This document shows, in pieces, positions 18,525-27,921 of a stretch of DNA of 64,000 nucleotides; position 1 is the stretch's first letter; each line of letters starts with the position of its first letter. This DNA is from Aminobacter ciceronei. GTDB taxonomy: Bacteria; Pseudomonadota; Alphaproteobacteria; Rhizobiales; Rhizobiaceae. A program made the translations under genes and the position numbers. Location: NCBI RefSeq assembly GCF_014138625.1, contig NZ_JACJHY010000004.1, positions 62,001-126,000 on the forward strand, in the 5' to 3' direction. The notes beneath the pieces are model-generated. The model was given only the letters and a program-made list of their open reading frames with translations, was not told the DNA's origin and made no database searches.

Positions 18525-19712
18525 CTACCAGATCACCTCGAGTTCGCGCCCGACCTCGGCGAAGGCCGCGATCGCGCGATCGATATCGGCTGAAGAATGC
18601 GCCGCCGACATCTGCGTGCGAATGCGCGCCTGCCCCTTGGGCACCACCGGGAACGAAAAGCCGATGACATAGATGCCGCGCTTCAGCATGCGCGCCGCCA
18701 TCTCCTGGGCCACCGTGGCATCTCCGAGCATGACCGGGATGATCGGGTGGTCGGCGCCGGCAAGCTTGAAGCCGAGCTTGCCCATGCCGGCGCGGAAACG
18801 CTCAGCATTGGCATAGAGTTTTTGGCGCAGGTCCGCGCCTTCGGCGATCAGCTCGAGCACCCTGATCGAGGCGCCGGCTATGGAAGGGGCAAGCGTGTTG
18901 GAGAACAGATAGGGCCGCGAGCGCTGGCGCAGCCAGTCGACGACCTCGCGTCTGCCCGAGGTGTAGCCGCCGGAGGCGCCGCCCAGCGCCTTGCCGAGCG
19001 TGCCGGTGATGATGTCGACCCTGCCCTCGACGCCGCAATGCTCCGGGGTGCCGCGCCCGTTCCTGCCGACGAAGCCGACGGCATGACTGTCGTCGACCAT
19101 CACCATCGCGCCGTATCTGTCGGCGAGATCGCAGACGCCCTTGAGATTGGCGATGATGCCGTCCATCGAGAACACACCGTCGGTGGCGATCAGCTTGAAG
19201 CGGCTGCCTTCGGCCTTCTTCAGCTCCTCCTCAAGTGCTGCCATGTCGTTGTTGGCGTAGCGAAAGCGCCTGGCCTTGGACAACCTGACGCCGTCGATGA
19301 TCGAGGCGTGGTTGAGGGCATCCGAGATGATCGCGTCCTCTTCGCCGAGCAACGTCTCGAACAGGCCGGCATTGGCGTCGAAGCAGGAGGAATAGAGGAT
19401 GGTGTCCTCCATGCCGAGGAAGCCGGAGAGTTTTGCCTCCAGTTGCTTGTGCTCTTCCTGGGTGCCGCAGATGAAGCGCACCGAGGCCATGCCGTAGCCA
19501 TAACGGTCGAGGGCTGACTTGGCGGCGTCACGCAGTTCATGGCTGTCGGCGAGGCCGAGATAGTTGTTGGCGCAGAAGTTCAGCACCTTTTCGCCGCCGA
19601 CCTCGATCTCGGCACCCTGCGTCGAGGTGATGACGCGCTCGGACTTGTAGAGCCCGGCGGTTTTGAGGCCGGACAGTTCCGTCTGGAGATGGGAGAGGAA
19701 AGCACTTGTCAT
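18525..19712 (-). CDS. kbl: Glycine C-acetyltransferase (2-amino-3-ketobutyrate CoA ligase)
   Basis: PLP enzyme of the alpha-oxoamine synthase family that splits 2-amino-3-ketobutyrate with CoA into glycine and acetyl-CoA. The protein has 395 residues, a normal length. PLP-lysine is Lys241 in [25 protein letters not shown] carries the conserved Asp and His. The N-terminus [12 protein letters not shown] is typical. First gene of the leftward kbl-tdh pair. Confidence 0.96.
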   Translation of the reverse strand: MTSAFLSHLQTELSGLKTAGLYKSERVITSTQGAEIEVGGEKVLNFCANNYLGLADSHELRDAAKSALDRYGYGMASVRFICGTQEEHKQLEAKLSGFLGMEDTILYSSCFDANAGLFETLLGEEDAIISDALNHASIIDGVRLSKARRFRYANNDMAALEEELKKAEGSRFKLIATDGVFSMDGIIANLKGVCDLADRYGAMVMVDDSHAVGFVGRNGRGTPEHCGVEGRVDIITGTLGKALGGASGGYTSGRREVVDWLRQRSRPYLFSNTLAPSIAGASIRVLELIAEGADLRQKLYANAERFRAGMGKLGFKLAGADHPIIPVMLGDATVAQEMAARMLKRGIYVIGFSFPVVPKGQARIRTQMSAAHSSADIDRAIAAFAEVGRELEVIW

Positions 19713-19849
19713 CGCGTCACGTCCCGTTCGTTGGCCTGATATGGCGGCAAGACCTGGCCGATACTACAGGAAATACGACCCGAGAGGTCGATCATCCCTG
19801 GCACAGGATGCGGCCAAGCCGGGCCGCCTTGCAACGAGCACGTTTTACG

Positions 19850-19880
19850 AGAAAAGAGCCGGCCGGGACGACCGGCTCTT
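19850..19880 (-). terminator. Rho-independent terminator after the first cupin gene
   Basis: On the minus strand AAGAGCCGG, a short loop and CCGGCTCTT are followed by TTCTCG. The stem has 9 bp and lies 10 bases after the cupin stop. Confidence 0.75.
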
Positions 19881-19889
19881 CAAGACGGG

Positions 19890-20369
19890 TCAGGACAGCG
19901 GCGCGCCGATGATGTCGATGCCGTTGCGGGCACAGGCCTCGGTGAGCGCCGTGATGGCCTCCGGCGTCGGCGCGACCTGAGGCGGCAACTCCGCCTTGTC
20001 GGTGGGCACGCCGATCTCCCGCACCAGGCGCTCGAAGTCGCCGCGCGTGGTGACGGTCAGGCAACGGGCACCCTCGGCGGATTCGACGCGGTAGCTGTGC
20101 GGAACACCCTTCGGCGCCATCATGGTCTGGCCGGCGCGACCCACGAGCTCCTTGCCGCCGACATTGAAGCGCATCACGCCGTCGAGGATATGGAACACCT
20201 CGTCTTCGTTGACATGGATGTGCAGCGGCGGCGATGAGCCATAGGGCATCAGATGTTCGATGACGCTGATCGTGTCGGCTCCCGCCTCACCCGATACCTT
20301 GATGGTTGCCAGAGAGCCGGCAAACCACAACAACTCGCCGTCACTGTCGGTCTTCGCATGCATGGTCAT
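19890..20369 (-). CDS. Cupin-domain protein (paralogue of 21798-22271)
   Basis: A 159-residue protein with one cupin barrel: PLHIHVNEDEVFHILDG supplies the first metal motif (H-x-H-x3-E-type) and PKGVPHSYRV the second. Dioxygenases, isomerases and regulatory proteins all use this fold, and nothing here selects a function. After the barrel a helical tail ends in NGIDIIGAPLS, closely matching the tail NIEVVGAPLP of the second cupin 1.4 kb away. The two paralogues flank, and face away from or toward, a rightward enolase-superfamily gene. Confidence 0.82.
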   Translation of the reverse strand: MTMHAKTDSDGELLWFAGSLATIKVSGEAGADTISVIEHLMPYGSSPPLHIHVNEDEVFHILDGVMRFNVGGKELVGRAGQTMMAPKGVPHSYRVESAEGARCLTVTTRGDFERLVREIGVPTDKAELPPQVAPTPEAITALTEACARNGIDIIGAPLS

Positions 20370-20630
20370 TTCTCGTCCTTTCGAGCAGCGCGGTCTGAAA
20401 ATCCGCGGTGCCCCGATCTAAGCGGCGACCGTATCCGCTCGAATTCAGCGAAACCGAACGCTGTATCCGAAAGCTGAAACAATTCGCGTCTCATACGAAA
20501 GCAAAAGAACCCTGCACTGGAGAGCCCGACCTGTCAGGAAAACGACGCGGCCAAGCGCCGTTTCCCTCGCCGCGGCGGCCGACTGCCCGGTTTATCCTTG
20601 GCCACGATCAGGCTTCGCCCAGGGGACAAC

Positions 20631-21746
20631 ATGGCCGACGCGACCATTTCAGGCATCCGCATCTACAGGCAATGGCAGCCGTTTCGCGACGGCACCTATC
20701 GCTGCTCGGGCGGTCGAAGTGCCGAAGGCTTCGATTCGACAATCGTCGAGATCACCAGCCGCGACGGTGCCAGGGGCTATGGCGAGATGGCGCCGCTCGG
20801 CAGCTTCTACGACCCGGCCTTTGCCGCTGGCGCCCGCGAGGCGATGAAGGAGCTGGCGCCGCAGCTGCTCGGCTGTGCAGCCTCCGGCATCGAGGCGCTT
20901 TACCGGCGCATGGAGCTGTTGCTCAAGGGCCATCCTTACGCCAAGTCGGCCATCGACATGGCGCTCTGGGACCTGGCCGGCAAACGTTCAGGCCTGTCGC
21001 TGGCCGCGCTCTCAGGCGGCGCCGAGGGCGAGCAGCTTGCGCTCTACCGCTCGATTGCCCAGCAGGCGCCCGAGGCGATGGCCATAAGGGCGACAAAATA
21101 CATCGCCGAGGGTTATCGCCGGCTGCAGGTCAAGGTCGGCCTCGACGTCAACGAGGACATCGCGAGGCTCGAAGCGGTGCGGGCAGCAGTACCCACCGAC
21201 ACGGTGCTGTTCTGCGACGCCAATGCCAGCTGGGGCACAGCGGAGACGCGGCGCTTCCTGATGGCGACACGAAATCTCGACTACACACTGGAGCAGCCTT
21301 GCGCGAGTTATGAGGAAAATCTCGCCATCCGCCGCGCCACCGACCGGCCGCTGGTGCTGGATGAGACCATCGACAGCGCCGACATGCTCATCCGCGCGAT
21401 ATCAGACGGGCTCGTCGACGGCATCACCATCAAGCTTGCGCGGGTGGGCGGGCTCACGCGCGCAAAACTTTTGCGCGACATCGCCATATCCAAAAACCTG
21501 AAGGTCACGATCGAGGACACCGGCGGCGCCCAGATCGACACGGCGGCCTATTCGGGCCTGCTGTTGTCGACGCCCGAGCATCTCAGGCAGCACACGGTCG
21601 ACTTCCACAACTGGGTGACGGTGGCCAATGCAACCGGCGAATTTGCCATTTCAGGCGGCATGATGGCTGTGCCCGGCGGGCCGGGCCTCGGCCTCGACGT
21701 CGAGCCTGACCTGTTCGGCGAACCGCTGTTTGTTTGCAGCCTTTGA
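20631..21746 (+). CDS. Mandelate racemase/muconate lactonising enzyme-family protein
   Basis: Enolase-superfamily enzyme of 371 residues: capping domain to about 125, then the metal-binding barrel. Mg2+ ligands are Asp196 (CDANASW), Glu221 (LEQPC) and Glu245 (LDETID). A general base is Lys268 (ITIKLARVGGLTRA). The second-strand lysine pair normally seen as KxK reads Q166-V-K168. The EDTGGAQIDTAA segment recalls the cis-3-hydroxyproline dehydratase / hydroxyproline-betaine epimerase branch. The start at 20631 has AGGGGA upstream. The flanking cupins suggest a shared catabolic role, but the substrate is unknown. Confidence 0.85.
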   Translation: MADATISGIRIYRQWQPFRDGTYRCSGGRSAEGFDSTIVEITSRDGARGYGEMAPLGSFYDPAFAAGAREAMKELAPQLLGCAASGIEALYRRMELLLKGHPYAKSAIDMALWDLAGKRSGLSLAALSGGAEGEQLALYRSIAQQAPEAMAIRATKYIAEGYRRLQVKVGLDVNEDIARLEAVRAAVPTDTVLFCDANASWGTAETRRFLMATRNLDYTLEQPCASYEENLAIRRATDRPLVLDETIDSADMLIRAISDGLVDGITIKLARVGGLTRAKLLRDIAISKNLKVTIEDTGGAQIDTAAYSGLLLSTPEHLRQHTVDFHNWVTVANATGEFAISGGMMAVPGGPGLGLDVEPDLFGEPLFVCSL

Positions 21747-21752
21747 AGAGAT

Positions 21753-21786
21753 GGCTGGACGGACACGCCCCCGCACCCGTCCAGCC
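21753..21786. terminator. Hairpin between convergent genes, possible bidirectional terminator
   Basis: GGCTGGACGG and CCGTCCAGCC make a perfect 10-bp stem with a 14-base loop, 7 bases after the enolase-superfamily stop and 12 bases beyond the second cupin stop. There is no T-run on either side, so the terminator call is tentative. Confidence 0.5.
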
Positions 21787-21797
21787 TGATGTCGGCG

Positions 21798-22271
21798 CTA
21801 TGGTAGCGGAGCGCCGACGACCTCGATGTTGCGTTGCACTGAGCTGTCGAAGAAGCGCCTGCTTGCGTCCCGTTCGCCCCTCGACGGCAGGACGTCCGCC
21901 CGCACCGGCAGGCTCATCTGGCGCACCATCTGCTCGAAGGCGCCACTCTGGGTGACGATCAGGCAGGTCGCGGCGTCAGTCGATTCGATCCTGAAATTGT
22001 GCGGCAGCCCCTTGGGCGCCATCACCGTCTGGCCGACATGGGCAGGGAAGTCCTTGCCGTCGACGAAGAACTGCATCGTGCCTTCGAGCATGTGAATGAC
22101 TTCGTCGCCGCTGAGCGTGATGTGCAGCGGCGTCGTTTCGCCATGCGGCATGCGGCATTCGATGACACTGATCTGGTCGTCGCCGGCGCCGGCCGGCACA
22201 CGGATGGTCATCAGGTTGTCGCCGAACCACAAGATCTGGTTGGCGTTCTCAGCCCTGGTCTGATCGCTCAC
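21798..22271 (-). CDS. Cupin-domain protein (paralogue of 19890-20369)
   Basis: A 157-residue cupin whose order of motifs parallels the protein at 19890-20369: ILWFGDNLMTIRV, ISVIECRMPHGETTPLHI, GDEVIHMLEGTMQFFV, GQTVMAPKGLPHNFRIES and the closing VVGAPLP. The first metal motif is weaker (PLHITLSGDEV, one His lost compared with PLHIHVNEDEV), so its metal site may differ. It is convergent with the enolase-superfamily gene. Confidence 0.82.
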   Translation of the reverse strand: MSDQTRAENANQILWFGDNLMTIRVPAGAGDDQISVIECRMPHGETTPLHITLSGDEVIHMLEGTMQFFVDGKDFPAHVGQTVMAPKGLPHNFRIESTDAATCLIVTQSGAFEQMVRQMSLPVRADVLPSRGERDASRRFFDSSVQRNIEVVGAPLP

Positions 22272-22470
22272 AGATTATTCTCCCCGCACGCAGGCGAAAC
22301 TGCCGCCCAGGTCCGGAGTTATCGATGCGATGTAACCGTTTGAGGTTGGCAGCCGCCGCCAGTGTTTCAAGCCAATGAAACAATTCGCGTGTAAGTCGAA
22401 ATATATTCGCACTTCCTAAACCTGAAAGCGAAAGCCATTCTGCATGCGCGGGCAGTTTGCGGCGCCAAGC

Positions 22471-22504
22471 AAAAAGCGGCCGCGAAGCGCTTGCTTCGCG
22501 GCCG
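22471..22504 (-). terminator. Strong Rho-independent terminator for gcdH
   Basis: CGGCCGCGAAGC and GCTTCGCGGCCG form a perfect 12-bp stem closed by a four-base loop. On the minus strand it is followed by CTTTTTGC. It lies about 90 bases downstream of gcdH. Confidence 0.8.
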
Positions 22505-22539
22505 TATCAGGCGATTTCGGGTTGCGGCTGACGCCAGGA

Positions 22540-22582
22540 GCAATTCCAGGAAAACTGCGAAGCGGTTTTCCGTCCGGAATTG
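22540..22582. repeat. Dispersed palindromic intergenic repeat, copy A
   Basis: GCAATTCC-A-GGAAAAC ... GTTTTCC-GTCC-GGAATTGC forms a long imperfect hairpin. The same blocks recur near 33011-33200 and 49835-49877. Such elements are typical of rhizobial genomes (RIME-like); the family name is inference. Confidence 0.7.
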
Positions 22583-22593
22583 CGCAAGACGCT

Positions 22594-23796
22594 CTAGAAG
22601 AACGCCTGCAGGCCGGTCTGGGCGCGGCCCAGGATCAGCGCATGCACGTCATGCGTGCCTTCATAGGTGTTGACCGTCTCCAGGTTCTGCGCATGGCGCA
22701 TGACGTGGTAGCCGATCTGGATGCCGTTGCCGCCATGCATGTCGCGGGCGATACGGGCGATGTCGAGGGCCTTGCCACAATTGTTGCGCTTGACGATCGA
22801 GATCATCTCGGGCGCGAATTTATGCTCGTCCATCAGGCGGCCGACGCGCAAGGATCCCTGCAGGCCGAGCGCGATCTCGGTCTGCATGTCGGCCAGCTTC
22901 TTCTGGTAGAGCTGGGTACCGGCCAGCGGCTTGTTGAACTGCTTGCGGTCGAGGCCGTATTGCCGGGCACGGTGCCAGCAATCCTCGGCCGCGCCCAGAA
23001 CGCCCCAGGAGATGCCGTAGCGGGCGCGGTTGAGGCAGCCGAACGGACCCTTGAGGCCCGAGACGTTGGGCAGCAGCGCGTCTTCGCCGACTTCGACGCC
23101 CTCCATGACGATCTCGCCGGTGATCGAGGCGCGCAGCGACAGCTTGCCGCCGATCTTCGGCGCCGACAGGCCCTTCATGCCCTTTTCGAGCACGAAACCG
23201 CGGATCTGGTTGTCATGGGCTGCAGACTTGGCCCAGACGACGAAGACGTCGGCGATCGGCGCGTTCGAGATCCACATCTTCGAGCCGGAGATCCTGTAGC
23301 CATTGGCGGTCTTCTCGGCGCGGGTCTTCATGCCGCCCGGGTCGGAACCCGCATCCGGCTCGGTCAGGCCGAAGCAGCCGATCCACTCGCCCGAGGCGAG
23401 CTTGGGCAGGTACTTCTTGCGCTGCTCCTCGGAGCCATAGGCATAGATCGGGTACATCACCAGCGACGACTGCACCGACATCATCGAGCGATAGCCGGAA
23501 TCGACGCGCTCGACCTCGCGGGCGACGAGACCATAGGTGACGTAGCCGGCGCCAAGGCCGCCATATTCCTCGGGAACGGTGATGCCGAGCAGGCCGGCCT
23601 CGCCCATTTCGCGGAAGATCGCCGGATCGGTCTTCTCGTCGAGATAGGCCTCCTCGATGCGCGGCGCGAGCTTGTCGGCGGCAAAGGCTGCGGCGCCGTC
23701 GCGCACCATGCGCTCGTCCTCGGTCAGCTGGTCTTCGATCAGGAACGGGTCGGCCCAGACAAAGCTGCCGCCGCCGGCCGGTGTGGATGCGCTCAT
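22594..23796 (-). CDS. gcdH: Glutaryl-CoA dehydrogenase
   Basis: FAD-dependent dehydrogenase and decarboxylase converting glutaryl-CoA to crotonyl-CoA in lysine, tryptophan and benzoate-type catabolism. It has 400 residues with the acyl-CoA dehydrogenase signature [21 protein letters not shown], the GcdH-specific arginine region [11 protein letters not shown], and the catalytic glutamate in [20 protein letters not shown]. The ATG at 23796 has a GGAGG ribosome-binding site. A LysR gene begins 120 bases away in the opposite direction, the usual gcdH/gcdR layout. Confidence 0.93.
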   Translation of the reverse strand: MSASTPAGGGSFVWADPFLIEDQLTEDERMVRDGAAAFAADKLAPRIEEAYLDEKTDPAIFREMGEAGLLGITVPEEYGGLGAGYVTYGLVAREVERVDSGYRSMMSVQSSLVMYPIYAYGSEEQRKKYLPKLASGEWIGCFGLTEPDAGSDPGGMKTRAEKTANGYRISGSKMWISNAPIADVFVVWAKSAAHDNQIRGFVLEKGMKGLSAPKIGGKLSLRASITGEIVMEGVEVGEDALLPNVSGLKGPFGCLNRARYGISWGVLGAAEDCWHRARQYGLDRKQFNKPLAGTQLYQKKLADMQTEIALGLQGSLRVGRLMDEHKFAPEMISIVKRNNCGKALDIARIARDMHGGNGIQIGYHVMRHAQNLETVNTYEGTHDVHALILGRAQTGLQAFF

Positions 23797-23868
23797 GGTT
23801 CCTCCGGAGAATGGGTGATTTCCCAGACATCCTAGACCGCTTCGGCACATTTCGCTAACAAGTAATCT

Positions 23869-23883
23869 CGCATAGTTTATGCG
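23869..23883. promoter_or_regulatory. 15-bp palindrome between gcdH and its LysR gene
   Basis: CGCATA-GTT-TATGCG is a perfect inverted repeat 33 bases before the LysR start and about 70 bases from the gcdH start. It is the probable recognition site of the adjacent regulator. Confidence 0.6.
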
Positions 23884-23915
23884 TAAATTCGATCAACTCG
23901 GTCAAAGGCCAGGCG

Positions 23916-24809
23916 ATGCGCCGCAGCTATGTCCCAACGATTGCAGAGCTTGAGGCGTTTCGCGCCTGCGCCAGCCTCGGCACGACAATTCGCGCCGCCG
24001 ATCAGCTCGGCCTGACGCAGAGCTCGGTCAGCCGCTCGATCGGGCAGCTGGAGGACCGGCTCGGCGTGGCGCTGTTCCACCGTGTCAGGCAGCGGCTGGC
24101 CTTGTCGGATGCCGGCCGGCGCTTTGCCCGCGATGCCGAGGCCATTCTCGACAGCCTGCATGAGGCGGCGGTGCGCACCATGGCTTTCGGCGGCCAGTCC
24201 GACGTGCTCAGCATCGCGGTGCTGCCGACATTGGCCGACCGCTGGCTGATCCCCAGGCTCGCCGGCTTCCACGCCGCCCACCCGCATGTCGCCATCGACC
24301 TCGCGGTGCGGCTGGAAACCGTCGACTTCGAAACCGAAGCTTTCGATGCCGCGATCCAGCGCGGTCCGGCCGGGGCGGGACAGGCAGGCATCGTCAGGCT
24401 GTTCGACGAGGTTCTGGTGGTGGTCGCCTCACCTGCCCTGCTCGATGGCCGCGCAGCACTCGATGACGCCGAACTCGCCGCGCTGCCGCTTTTGCAGCAG
24501 TCGACGCGGCCGACGCTGTGGCTGCAATGGTTCCAGGCCGCCGGCATCGACCCGCGCACGACCTTGCGGGGCCATCGCTTCGAGCAGTTCTCGATGGTGG
24601 TCGAGGCGGCGGTTGCCGGCCTGGGCGTGGCGCTGGTGCCTGAGGTGCTGGCCGAACGCGAACTCGGCACCGGCCGGCTGGTCATGGCCTCGCCCAACCG
24701 CATCGCCGGCGAAGCGCCCTACCGGCTCGCCTTCCGCCCCGGCAGCGAGGACCGGCCGGGCCTGCGCGAATTCGTACGCTGGCTGACGGCGGAGACCGTC
24801 AGATCCTGA
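23916..24809 (+). CDS. LysR-family regulator, probable activator of gcdH
   Basis: A 297-residue LysR-type protein. The winged helix is in residues about 8-66 (LEAFRACASLGTTIRAADQLGLTQSSVSRSIGQLEDRLGVALFHR); the periplasmic-binding-like effector domain follows from about 95 to 290. Divergent orientation to gcdH and an intervening palindrome suggest it responds to glutarate or glutaryl-CoA, as known for GcdR. The stop overlaps that of the convergent flavoprotein gene by 11 bases. Confidence 0.88.
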   Translation: MRRSYVPTIAELEAFRACASLGTTIRAADQLGLTQSSVSRSIGQLEDRLGVALFHRVRQRLALSDAGRRFARDAEAILDSLHEAAVRTMAFGGQSDVLSIAVLPTLADRWLIPRLAGFHAAHPHVAIDLAVRLETVDFETEAFDAAIQRGPAGAGQAGIVRLFDEVLVVVASPALLDGRAALDDAELAALPLLQQSTRPTLWLQWFQAAGIDPRTTLRGHRFEQFSMVVEAAVAGLGVALVPEVLAERELGTGRLVMASPNRIAGEAPYRLAFRPGSEDRPGLREFVRWLTAETVRS

Positions 24810-26844
24810 GGCCGAAGCGGATGCCGTCATAGATGGCGGCGTGGATGTTGCGCGCCTGGACCGCGTCGCCGATGCGCAGCAAGAGGAAACGGCCATCCGG
24901 ATTGTTGTCAGGGAAGATGTCACCGCCATGGATCAGGCTGGTGTAGTCGATGGCGCCTGAATTCTTCGACAAAGGCTTGAGCTCGAGATAGAGCTCGTCG
25001 AGCGGCAGCGTGCCATGCTCGACCACCACCTGGTCGACGCGGCGCTCCTCGCTCCAACCCTTGGCGAAATCCGAAACAAGCGTTGCCACCAGCTGGTTGC
25101 CGTCGCGCCGCACCTGCTTGAGCCGTGTGTTGATGGTGATCTTCACGCCATGGCGGTGAAACGCCTCCATATAGGGCACGTGGTTCATGCCGCCGATCTC
25201 GGGGGCAAAGAAGCGCTCCGGCGTCAGAAGCTCGAGCCTGCTGCCGGCCTTGCCGATCAGTTCGGCCGCGGTCATGCCCTGGTGGCCGCCATTGTCGTCA
25301 TAAAGCAGCACGTTTTCGGCCGGCTTGACGCTGCCGGCAATGATGTCCCAGCTCGAGGTCACCAGCTCGTCACCGCCGTCGAGCGGCGGGTTCTGCGGCA
25401 GGCCGCCGGTGGCGATCACCACGGCGTCCGGATCGAGCGCCAGCACGTCGTCCAAGCCGGCCCAGATGTCGTAGCGGATCTCGACGCCGAGGCGCTCCAG
25501 CTCGGCCAGCCGCCAGTCGACGATGCCGATCAGCTCGCGCCGGCGCGGGTTCTGGGCGGCCAGCCTGATCTGGCCGCCGGCCTGGCTCGCCGCCTCCAGA
25601 ACGGTCACCTTGTGGCCGCGCTCGGCAAGGACCCGTGCCGCCTCCAGCCCGGCAGCGCCGGCGCCGACCACGACGGTTCTGCGCAGCGGCCCGTCGGTGC
25701 GGGCAATGACATGTGGGATCGTCGCCTCGCGGCCGGTGGCGGCATTGTGGATGCAGAGCGCGCCGCCGCCTTCATAGATGCGGTCGAGGCAATAGGTGGC
25801 GCCGACGCAGGGCCTTATCCGGTGCTCTTCGCCGGCCATCACCTTGGCGGTGATGTGTGGGTCGGCGATGTGGGCGCGTGTCATGCCGACCATGTCGAGC
25901 TTGCCTGATGCAATGGCATGGCGGGCGGTGGCAACGTCGGCGATGCGTGCGGCGTGGAAAACCGGAAACTTCGTTGCCGCCCTGATGTCGCCGGCGAAAT
26001 CGAGATGCGGCGAGGACGGCATGCCGTGGATGGGGATGACGCCGGTCAGTGCGGCATCGGTGTCGATATGGCCGCGGATGATGTTGAGGAAGTCGAATTT
26101 CCCCGACGAGGCCAGCCGCCGGGCGATCTCGACGCCCTCCTGCCTGGACAGGCCCTTGTCAAAATCCTCGTCGGCGACCATGCGGATGCCGACGAGGAAA
26201 TCCGGGCCGACGGCGGCGCGCACCGCATCGATGACCCGCCAGGTGAAGCGCAGGCGGTTGTCGAGCGAACCGCCATAGACATCGTCGCGGTGGTTGGTGG
26301 CAGGCGACCAGAAGCCGTCGAGCAGATGGCCATAGGCCTCGAACTCGATGCCGTCGAGCCCCGCTGCCTGCATGCGCTGGGCGGCCGAGGCATAGTCGCC
26401 GACGATGCGGTCGAGGTCCCAGTCCTCGGCGGTCTTGGGGAAGGTGCGGTGGGCGGCCTCGCGCACCGGCGAGGCACTCAGCACCGGCAGCCAGTCGGCC
26501 TTGTTCCAGGCGGTGCGCCGGCCGAGATGGGTGAGCTGGATCATCACCTTGCAGTCATGCTCGTGGCAGGCATCCGCCAGCTCGGCCATCCAGGGCACGA
26601 TGGCATCGTCATAGGCGTGCAGGTTGCCGAAGGCGGCCGGGCTGTCGCGCGAGACGATGGCCGAGCCCGCCGTCATGGTCAGCGCCATGCCGCCCCTGGC
26701 CTTCTCGGCATGGTAGAGCCGGTAGCGCTCCTTGGGCATGCCGTCCTCGGAATAGGCCGGCTCGTGGCTCGTCGACATGATGCGGTTCTTGAGCGTGAGA
26801 TGCCGGAGCTGGTAGGGCTGGAGAAGCGGATCGTTGCTGGTCAT
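24799..26844 (-). CDS. NADH:flavin oxidoreductase, DgcA/StcD-type N-demethylase-like
   Basis: A 681-residue two-part flavoprotein: an old-yellow-enzyme-type TIM barrel (about 1-370) joined to an FAD/NAD(P)H module with VVVGAGAAGLEAARVL at 391-406 and a later VLLYDDNGGHQG site. This architecture is shared by trimethylamine dehydrogenase, dienoyl-CoA reductase and dimethylglycine or N-methylproline demethylases; the CVGATYCLDRIY segment is closest to the last group. The [4Fe-4S] cysteines read C346-x2-A349-x2-C352-x11-C364, lacking the second cysteine. An MttB-type gene 1.5 kb upstream supports methylated-amine or betaine catabolism. Confidence 0.82.
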   Translation of the reverse strand: MTSNDPLLQPYQLRHLTLKNRIMSTSHEPAYSEDGMPKERYRLYHAEKARGGMALTMTAGSAIVSRDSPAAFGNLHAYDDAIVPWMAELADACHEHDCKVMIQLTHLGRRTAWNKADWLPVLSASPVREAAHRTFPKTAEDWDLDRIVGDYASAAQRMQAAGLDGIEFEAYGHLLDGFWSPATNHRDDVYGGSLDNRLRFTWRVIDAVRAAVGPDFLVGIRMVADEDFDKGLSRQEGVEIARRLASSGKFDFLNIIRGHIDTDAALTGVIPIHGMPSSPHLDFAGDIRAATKFPVFHAARIADVATARHAIASGKLDMVGMTRAHIADPHITAKVMAGEEHRIRPCVGATYCLDRIYEGGGALCIHNAATGREATIPHVIARTDGPLRRTVVVGAGAAGLEAARVLAERGHKVTVLEAASQAGGQIRLAAQNPRRRELIGIVDWRLAELERLGVEIRYDIWAGLDDVLALDPDAVVIATGGLPQNPPLDGGDELVTSSWDIIAGSVKPAENVLLYDDNGGHQGMTAAELIGKAGSRLELLTPERFFAPEIGGMNHVPYMEAFHRHGVKITINTRLKQVRRDGNQLVATLVSDFAKGWSEERRVDQVVVEHGTLPLDELYLELKPLSKNSGAIDYTSLIHGGDIFPDNNPDGRFLLLRIGDAVQARNIHAAIYDGIRFGLRI

Positions 26845-26957
26845 TGCCTTCCCGCATTGTCAGGCGCTAATACACGCCACTTGAAAATCTGGCCCGTGCA
26901 GTCTGGCGCATGCCGCCTTTCGGGCATTGAGCCAGGCCCATCCAGAAGAGCCGCCCA

Positions 26958-27419
26958 ATGACCATCACCGACAGCCTCACCCAGCTTGGCACCCAGGTGC
27001 AGACGCCGGCCTCGCCCGAGACCGCCGTGCTCGAAACCGTGCCTTACGACCGCCTCGGCGGCCCGCCCGCCATCGTGCGCTTCACCTGCCCGGAGTTCAC
27101 CTCGCTGTGCCCTGTCACCGGCCAGCCCGACTTCGCCCACATCGTCATCGACTATGCCCCGGACCGGCTGCTGGTCGAATCCAAGTCGCTGAAGCTGTTC
27201 ATGGTCTCGTTCCGCAACCACGGCGCCTTCCACGAGGATTGCACCGTGATGATCGGCCGCCGCGTCGTCGCCGCGACAAAACCTCTGTGGCTGCGCATCG
27301 CGGGCTACTGGTATCCGCGCGGCGGCATCCCGATCGACGTGTTCTGGCAGACCGGCAGGCCGCCGGAGGGCGTGTGGCTGCCCGACACGGGTGTCGCGCC
27401 CTATCGCGGCCGCGGCTGA
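26958..27419 (+). CDS. queF: NADPH-dependent 7-cyano-7-deazaguanine reductase
   Basis: Reduces preQ0 to preQ1 for queuosine modification of tRNA. The short, unimodular type with 153 residues. The catalytic Cys51 lies in [14 protein letters not shown] and the substrate-binding [20 protein letters not shown] follows at about 75-94. The ATG at 26958 opens a tetrapartite N-terminus; no preQ1 riboswitch was recognised upstream. It is divergent from the flavin demethylase-like gene (113 bases apart). No other queuosine gene is in the window. Confidence 0.95.
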   Translation: MTITDSLTQLGTQVQTPASPETAVLETVPYDRLGGPPAIVRFTCPEFTSLCPVTGQPDFAHIVIDYAPDRLLVESKSLKLFMVSFRNHGAFHEDCTVMIGRRVVAATKPLWLRIAGYWYPRGGIPIDVFWQTGRPPEGVWLPDTGVAPYRGRG

Positions 27420-27442
27420 ACGCATCGAAGGGATAGCGGCGC

Positions 27443-27880
27443 TCACTGGCATTGATACTGGCTGAGCGCCCATTCATTGGTCACCGACAGCAGGTCGGCG
27501 ACCTTCCATTCGCCGTCGACCTTCTTCAGCTTCCACTGCATGCGATGCGGCTCGCCCTGAGCCGTAAACGCCGCGACGACGATCGCGGTGTCGCCTGTTT
27601 CCGAGCCGATGATCTTCAGGCTCCTGTCGAGTTCGGCCTTGTCATAGGCTGTGCTGTCGAGCGGCATGTTGGCATCGAGGCAATCGCCCTGCTCCGATTT
27701 CTCGAGCTGGTCGCGGGCGTCGAGCACCGCCTTGGCCGGATCGACGAAACGGCCGCGCTCGGCCGGATCGAGTTCGAGCCCGACATGGTCGTAGAACGGC
27801 CTGACCGCCTCGACGGCGGTGCCGGCCATGGCAGGCGTGACCAGAAAGGGCAGGATGGCAGTTGCAAAAGCGGCTTTCAT
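27443..27880 (-). CDS. Secreted hypothetical protein, 145 aa
   Basis: A small exported protein of unknown function. The start MKAAFATAILPFLVTPAMAG is a clear Sec signal peptide with an AMA-type cleavage site. The mature part has two cysteines (GDCLDAN and the terminal YQCQ) that could pair in the periplasm, and a C-terminal beta segment RMQWKLKKVDGEWKVADLLS that resembles NTF2-like or DUF3828-like folds. GAGG is just upstream of the ATG at 27880. It follows the NTF2-like gene by 41 bases in the same direction. Confidence 0.75.
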   Translation of the reverse strand: MKAAFATAILPFLVTPAMAGTAVEAVRPFYDHVGLELDPAERGRFVDPAKAVLDARDQLEKSEQGDCLDANMPLDSTAYDKAELDRSLKIIGSETGDTAIVVAAFTAQGEPHRMQWKLKKVDGEWKVADLLSVTNEWALSQYQCQ

Positions 27881-27921
27881 GGCGGCCTCGGCGTTGGCGT
27901 GATGGCCCTCAATAGCACGCC

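Larger units (their letters stand above)
22272..22593. other. 322-base intergenic stretch: terminator and dispersed repeat, no gene seen
   Basis: Between the second cupin start and the gcdH stop there is no supported coding sequence. It holds the GC hairpin at 22471-22504 and a copy of the dispersed intergenic repeat at 22540-22582. Upstream of the cupin the AT-richer part (22360-22430) could hold its promoter, but I see no clear boxes. Confidence 0.7.

Noticed and set aside
26845-26957. A preQ1 riboswitch before queF
   Set aside because: I could not find the short pseudoknot with the A-rich tail; the region is GC-rich without matching blocks.
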